DNA of 8,464 bases from Syntrophomonadaceae bacterium (GTDB lineage: Bacteria > Bacillota_D > Dethiobacteria > DTU022), in assembly GCA_003551865.1 (NCBI GenBank), contig PUNU01000280.1:1-8464 (forward strand), read 5' to 3'. Positions within the stretch are counted from its first letter, which is position 1. The number at the start of each line of letters is the position of its first letter. Shown here in pieces: positions 5,482-8,464 of the stretch. The notes below the pieces were generated by a model, which was not told the DNA's origin, made no database searches, and was given only the letters and a program-made list of their open reading frames with translations. The position numbers and the translations under genes were made by a program.

Positions 5482-6627
5482 TTAGGTGTTGCTGTGCAGC
5501 AAATCTTCCAACCATTTTTTCCTAAGTTCCAACAGCTTTCTGCCCACCTCAACCCCGGTAAATCCACATTTTTCTTTAACATAGCTGCCGTCGTAAGGGG
5601 GCACATGCTCGAGCAATCCTAAAAATTTTTCCACGTCTTCATTTTTATATTTCAACAGGCGAATAATATCATCAACATTCACCTCGTAATGATGGTAATC
5701 CAGCAAATAGTCCAGGAGTTTCCTGTTTTTATTCTTGTTCTTAACCAGGTATGCCAAAGAAAGCTTTTCTTTTTTGGATAATACCAGCTGCCTGGAAACT
5801 GCTTCTACCTCTGCGTGACCAATTTGCGAAGCAAACGAGGCAATTAAATCAATTCTTAGCTTATCGAGGAAAACTTCCCGGTTGGTGATAAAGAAACCGC
5901 ATTTTTCCAAAACACCATTTTCTATCATTAGCTTAAATATTTGCCTGGCATTGTGGGCCGATGCAATTTTAAACAACTCTTCTCTTATTCTTTCCCTGCT
6001 AATATTGGCCAAACCATCCAGGTTGTTGACATCCGTTGCCGCGCAAAATGAATCCTCATCGAAATTTGCCTTGGAAAAAACTGTAGCAAACCTGAAGAAC
6101 CGCAATATTCTCAGGTAGTCCTCTTTGATTCGGCTTTGCGGATCTCCAACGAATTTGACCACTTGTTTTTCCAGATCCTCAACTCCCCCATGATAGTCAA
6201 TAATATTCTTATCGAAATCGAGGTAAAGAGAGTTTATGGTGAAGTCCCTGCGCAGGGAGTCTTCATACAAACTGTCAACAAATTCTACCTGCGCCCACCT
6301 CCCATCACAGTGGACATCCTTGCGAAATGTGGTTGCTTCGTAAAACTCTTTTCCCTTGTAGAAACCCACAGTTCCGTGTTCTCTGCCAATATCAACCGTG
6401 CTGTACCCCTTGCTTTTAACAATCCGTTCGACCAATTCAACAGGAGCAGAGGTAGTCAAGTCATAATCCTTTGGTTTGACTCCCAGCAAGGCATCCCTGA
6501 CGCAGCCACCGACAAAATACAGGGAATGATTATACTTTTCCAGCTCATCTTTTAAAAACAGGAGTTTTTCAGCCTTTTGCTTAAAAAAGGCACTGTGTAA
6601 ATTGCTCGGGATTTTTTGCCTGGTCAT
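5482..6627 (-). CDS. cca: Class II CCA tRNA nucleotidyltransferase / poly(A) polymerase family protein
   Basis: A 381-residue template-independent nucleotidyltransferase, probably adding or repairing the 3' CCA (or its A) of tRNA in the cytoplasm. The head domain shows GGCVRDALLG (40-49) with the metal-binding pair D54/D56 in KDYDLTT, then RRDFTINSL (127-135), and the nucleotide-selecting motif RIKEDYLRILRFFRFA (166-181). The C-terminal part is helical, as in bacterial class II enzymes, and no HD phosphohydrolase domain is evident. The ATG at 6627 is the only reasonable start: an in-frame stop lies five codons upstream. The nearest good RBS, AAAGGAG, is about 16 bases upstream, farther than usual, so translation may be weak. 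The gene is more AT-rich than the M42 and RyR genes. Some Firmicutes split CCA- and A-adding tasks between paralogues, so it may be the A-adding or CC-adding type. Confidence 0.92.
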   Translation of the reverse strand: MTRQKIPSNLHSAFFKQKAEKLLFLKDELEKYNHSLYFVGGCVRDALLGVKPKDYDLTTSAPVELVERIVKSKGYSTVDIGREHGTVGFYKGKEFYEATTFRKDVHCDGRWAQVEFVDSLYEDSLRRDFTINSLYLDFDKNIIDYHGGVEDLEKQVVKFVGDPQSRIKEDYLRILRFFRFATVFSKANFDEDSFCAATDVNNLDGLANISRERIREELFKIASAHNARQIFKLMIENGVLEKCGFFITNREVFLDKLRIDLIASFASQIGHAEVEAVSRQLVLSKKEKLSLAYLVKNKNKNRKLLDYLLDYHHYEVNVDDIIRLLKYKNEDVEKFLGLLEHVPPYDGSYVKEKCGFTGVEVGRKLLELRKKWLEDLLHSNT

Positions 6628-6650
6628 GTCCGGGTCAGTTTAACTCCTTT

Positions 6651-6687
6651 ACAACACACACACAAGGGGACGGTTCTTTTGTGTTGT
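6651..6687. repeat. REP-like hairpin copy 2 (between transposase and cca-type genes)
   Basis: Same element and orientation as copy 1. It has GGGGACGGTTCTTTT and right arm TGTGTTGT (6680-6687), with the left arm ACAACACA at 6651-6658. The left side carries extra CA dinucleotides, so the loop is longer, or the stem can re-register using 6660-6665. It begins three bases upstream of the AAAGGAG motif (6642-6648) before the cca-type gene and lies between that gene and the transposase. Confidence 0.82.
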
Positions 6688-6714
6688 TGATGAAACAAAA
6701 ATCAGCCCGCCTGC

Positions 6715-7473
6715 TTATAACTCTCTTATTACAGCAAAGCTTACACCGGTCAACCTTTCAATCTGCCTGATCGACATACCATTTTCTCTTAGCTTCTTAA
6801 TAATAACATTCCTTTTTTGTTTTCCTAGATCTTTAATTTCTTCGGGTTTTTTTACTCCGCCAATGCTTGCAATCAAATCTACTGCTTCAGAATCATTTAA
6901 TCTTCTTGCATTGTCGTATTCCAAACATTTTTCATTTGTAGTTTCATGGTTGAATCTCACCCATAATTTAAGTGCTTCCTCTGTATCCTTAGAAAACATC
7001 TTAAGAGCAAACCCGGTGTCGCATAAAGCCGGCTTTCCTGTATATTCCCGGTAACTGCTCCAGGGATAGGTCTGAACCTCATCTACCATTCCGGCTTTGA
7101 CAGGATTTTGGTGGATATATCGCATCACGGTCAAAAAGTAGTCGTCTGTCTCCACAGTCTCGCTTCTATAGCGATCCTGGAAAAGGTGACCTATCCTGTC
7201 ATATTTCCAGTTATACCAGTACACATAGCTTGCTCCGATTCTTCGAAAAGCTGTGCCTAAACTTTCATTTCCTTCTTTCATTAAAAGGTGAATATGATTG
7301 TTCATCAAGCAGTAAGCATAAATCTCATACGCGCCGTTTTTTTTGTAAGCGAGGAGTTTCATAAGAAAAACGCGGTTATCTTCATCGTCAATAAATATTG
7401 GTTGCTTGTTAATACCCCTGAGAACAATGTGATAAATCCCTGTGCTGCTTTTTTTTCTGGCACTTCTTGGCAT
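6715..7473 (-). CDS. REP-associated tyrosine transposase (RAYT, Y1/HUH)
   Basis: A 252-residue single-strand DNA transposase-type enzyme of the TnpA_REP/Y1 family, thought to move or copy REP hairpins by making a tyrosine-DNA bond. It starts with the family-typical MPRSARKKSSTGIYHIVLRG. The metal-binding HUH motif is NNHIHLL (58-64), and the likely catalytic tyrosine lies among Y83-Y91 in ASYVYWYNWKY. GHLFQDRY and MRYIHQNPVKAG follow, then a C-terminal helix-turn-helix-like end (MSIRQIERLTGVS). I chose the ATG at 7473 rather than 7491 because GAGGGTG lies five bases upstream and the family begins there. REP-like hairpins lie on both sides in opposite orientation, as expected for an active or recently active RAYT. 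No frameshift is seen, so it appears intact. Confidence 0.94.
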   Translation of the reverse strand: MPRSARKKSSTGIYHIVLRGINKQPIFIDDEDNRVFLMKLLAYKKNGAYEIYAYCLMNNHIHLLMKEGNESLGTAFRRIGASYVYWYNWKYDRIGHLFQDRYRSETVETDDYFLTVMRYIHQNPVKAGMVDEVQTYPWSSYREYTGKPALCDTGFALKMFSKDTEEALKLWVRFNHETTNEKCLEYDNARRLNDSEAVDLIASIGGVKKPEEIKDLGKQKRNVIIKKLRENGMSIRQIERLTGVSFAVIREL

Positions 7474-7489
7474 ATGATCACCCTCTAAC

Positions 7490-7518
7490 ATAATAGCAGA
7501 ACAAGAAAAATATTACAA
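7490..7518 (-). promoter_or_regulatory. Candidate transposase promoter with its -35 inside a REP copy
   Basis: The minus strand has TTGTAA (7518-7513), a 17-base spacer and TATTAT (7495-7490) preceded by TGC, an extended -10. Four bases of the -35 overlap the end of REP copy 3. The leader would be about 10 bases long, which is short and lowers confidence. Confidence 0.35.
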
Positions 7519-7543
7519 CACAAGAGAACCGTCCCCCTGTGTT
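7515..7543. repeat. REP-like hairpin copy 3, inverted relative to copies 1 and 2
   Basis: Arms AACACA (7517-7522) and TGTGTT (7538-7543) flank a loop with AGAACCGTCCCCC, the reverse complement of the core in copies 1 and 2. It is directly joined to copy 4 with a 29-bp period and lies upstream of the transposase gene. Confidence 0.85.
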
Positions 7544-7574
7544 ACAACACAAGAGAACCGTCCCTCTGTGTTGT
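7544..7574. repeat. REP-like hairpin copy 4, tandem with copy 3
   Basis: ACAACACA (7544-7551) and TGTGTTGT (7567-7574) form a perfect 8-bp stem around a 15-base loop. The first 29 bases differ from copy 3 at one position (7565). Four T's follow on the plus strand. The pair separates the transposase from the divergently read M42 peptidase gene. Confidence 0.85.
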
Positions 7575-7576
7575 TT

Positions 7577-7605
7577 TTGCATGAGAAGCGGTTATCAAAT
7601 ATACT
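7577..7605 (+). promoter_or_regulatory. Weak candidate promoter for the M42 peptidase gene
   Basis: TTGCAT (7577-7582), a 17-base spacer and TATACT (7600-7605) lie about 48 bases before the GTG start. The -10 is good but the -35 matches the consensus poorly. The site starts just after REP copy 4. Confidence 0.3.
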
Positions 7606-7636
7606 GGATTAAAATAAGCTGTTATCTATTATTTTA

Positions 7637-7644
7637 AAAGGAGG
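7637..7644 (+). promoter_or_regulatory. Strong ribosome binding site deciding the GTG start of the M42 gene
   Basis: AAAGGAGG ends eight bases before GTG at 7653. No in-frame ATG lies between it and the conserved N-terminal sequence, so GTG is the start. Confidence 0.85.
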
Positions 7645-7652
7645 CGGCATCA

Positions 7653-8464
7653 GTGGAACTGCTGGTAAAGCTTACCCAGACCCCCGGAGTAGCGGGAAGA
7701 GAAGAAAGAATCAGGGAAGTGGTCAAACAAGAGCTGGAAGAAATCTGCGAAGAGGTCCGATCCGACAACCTGGGCAACCTGATCGGTTTGAAAAAGGGAT
7801 CCGGCAGCGGCAAGATTATGCTTGCCGCCCATATGGACGAGATCGGCTTTCTGGTCAAATATATCGATGACAAGGGGTTTATCCGGCTGCAGCCGGTCGG
7901 CGGCTTCGACACCCGTACCCTGATGGGCCGGAGAGTAGTGGTCCACGGAAAAGAAGACCTGGTCGGCAACCTAAACCCAGCCACCAAACCGATCCATATC
8001 CTCACCGAAGAAGAAAAGAAAAAGCAGCTCCAGATCAAGGATTTTTTCGTTGACCTCGGTCTTCCAGCCGAGCGTGTCAAGGAGACAGTTGAAATAGGCG
8101 ACCCGGTCACCCTCAGGCAGAAGTTTGCCCGGATCGGAGACGCTTACAGCTCCAAAGCCATGGACGACCGGGTTGGAGTTTTTGTCATGCTGGAAGCAAT
8201 AAAGAAGCTTGAAGGGCATTATGCCGATATCTACCCGGTGGCCACAGTACAGGAAGAAGTCGGCCTGCGGGGAGCTTTAACTTCCGCGTACGGCATTGTT
8301 CCCAACCTGGGCCTGGCCCTGGATGTAACCCTGGCGGCGGATTTCCCCGGCGGTGAAGAGGCCGAATACGTAACCCGAATGAATGAAGGGGTGGCCATAA
8401 AAATCATGGACTCCGCTTCTATCTCAGACCACCGGCTGGTGGAAAGCCTTAAAGAAATTGCCCG
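7653..8464 (+). CDS. M42-family metallo-aminopeptidase (glutamyl aminopeptidase/endoglucanase-type), partial at right edge
   Basis: A cytoplasmic, two-metal, usually large-oligomer aminopeptidase that trims peptides released by proteases. 270 codons are present; the family is about 340-360 residues long, so roughly the last quarter is missing. Visible motifs are TPGVAGRE (10-17), SDNLGN (37-42), AAHMDEIGF with metal ligand H60 (58-66), KAMDDRVG with the bridging Asp (168-175), VQEEVGLRGA with catalytic E201 and metal ligand E202 (199-208), and ALDVT with D224. The usual GVIG.KPPH loop of the family is altered here to LVGNLNPATKPIHIL, keeping the His. The start is GTG with a strong RBS. It is GC-richer than the neighbouring transposase and cca-type genes. 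It reads away from the minus-strand genes and has no evident tie to them. M42 proteins are often mis-annotated as cellulases. Confidence 0.94.
   Translation, partial: MELLVKLTQTPGVAGREERIREVVKQELEEICEEVRSDNLGNLIGLKKGSGSGKIMLAAHMDEIGFLVKYIDDKGFIRLQPVGGFDTRTLMGRRVVVHGKEDLVGNLNPATKPIHILTEEEKKKQLQIKDFFVDLGLPAERVKETVEIGDPVTLRQKFARIGDAYSSKAMDDRVGVFVMLEAIKKLEGHYADIYPVATVQEEVGLRGALTSAYGIVPNLGLALDVTLAADFPGGEEAEYVTRMNEGVAIKIMDSASISDHRLVESLKEIA

Noticed and set aside
6136..6555. 139-codon open frame on the plus strand
   Set aside because: It is antisense to the catalytic head of the cca-type gene and shows no domain of its own.
7515..7574. Two 29-bp direct repeats that might suggest a CRISPR array
   Set aside because: There is no spacer between the units, only two copies, and the same hairpin occurs singly elsewhere in both orientations beside a RAYT gene. 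This is a REP element.
7634..8110. 158-codon open frame on the minus strand
   Set aside because: It is antisense to the M42 peptidase, whose motifs are unmistakable; the Ser/Arg/Pro-rich translation is typical of a shadow frame.

Overview
The window reads as a chromosomal accessory segment of a Gram-positive, Firmicutes/Clostridia-like bacterium. The grounds are strong AGGAGG-type ribosome binding sites, consensus sigma-A promoters, and 29-37 bp hairpin repeats with a GGGACGGTTCT core, which I recall from Desulfotomaculum/Pelotomaculum-type genomes. The taxon is an inference. Six genes lie on the minus strand and one, at the right edge, on the plus strand.

Left part (1-4919, minus strand): three large signalling genes, read right to left. 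First is a TIR-domain protein with one membrane segment and a predicted outside beta-helix plus Ig-like region (4767-3085). Second is a two-TM, double TrkA-N (RCK-like) membrane protein ending in a ryanodine-receptor RyR domain (2847-1036). Third is a RelA/SpoT-type nucleotide synthetase with a TPR-like tail, cut by the left edge (924-1). A consensus promoter (TTGACA-N18-TATAAT, extended -10) lies upstream of the TIR gene. An inverted repeat fills its spacer and an 8-bp direct repeat lies behind its -35. The cluster combines a possible nucleotide maker, a ligand-gated channel-like protein and a TIR effector or receptor. This suggests a nucleotide-signalling stress or defence cassette, and it is the most interesting part of the window. 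No function has been shown for the combination here.

Middle part (5023-7574): housekeeping-type genes mixed with a REP/RAYT element. A Nudix hydrolase (5424-5023) follows a class II CCA-adding/poly(A) polymerase-type nucleotidyltransferase (6627-5482). Upstream of that is a Y1/HUH REP-associated tyrosine transposase (7473-6715). Four copies of a REP-like hairpin are present: one between cca and the Nudix gene, one between the transposase and cca, and two in tandem, in the opposite orientation, upstream of the transposase. The transposase is therefore bracketed by inverted REP copies.

Right edge (7653-8464, plus strand): the first 270 codons of an M42-family metallo-aminopeptidase with a GTG start and a strong RBS, diverging from the transposase across the tandem REP pair. 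There is no gene-free stretch longer than 300 bases. The two largest gaps (2848-3084 and 4768-5022) are described below.
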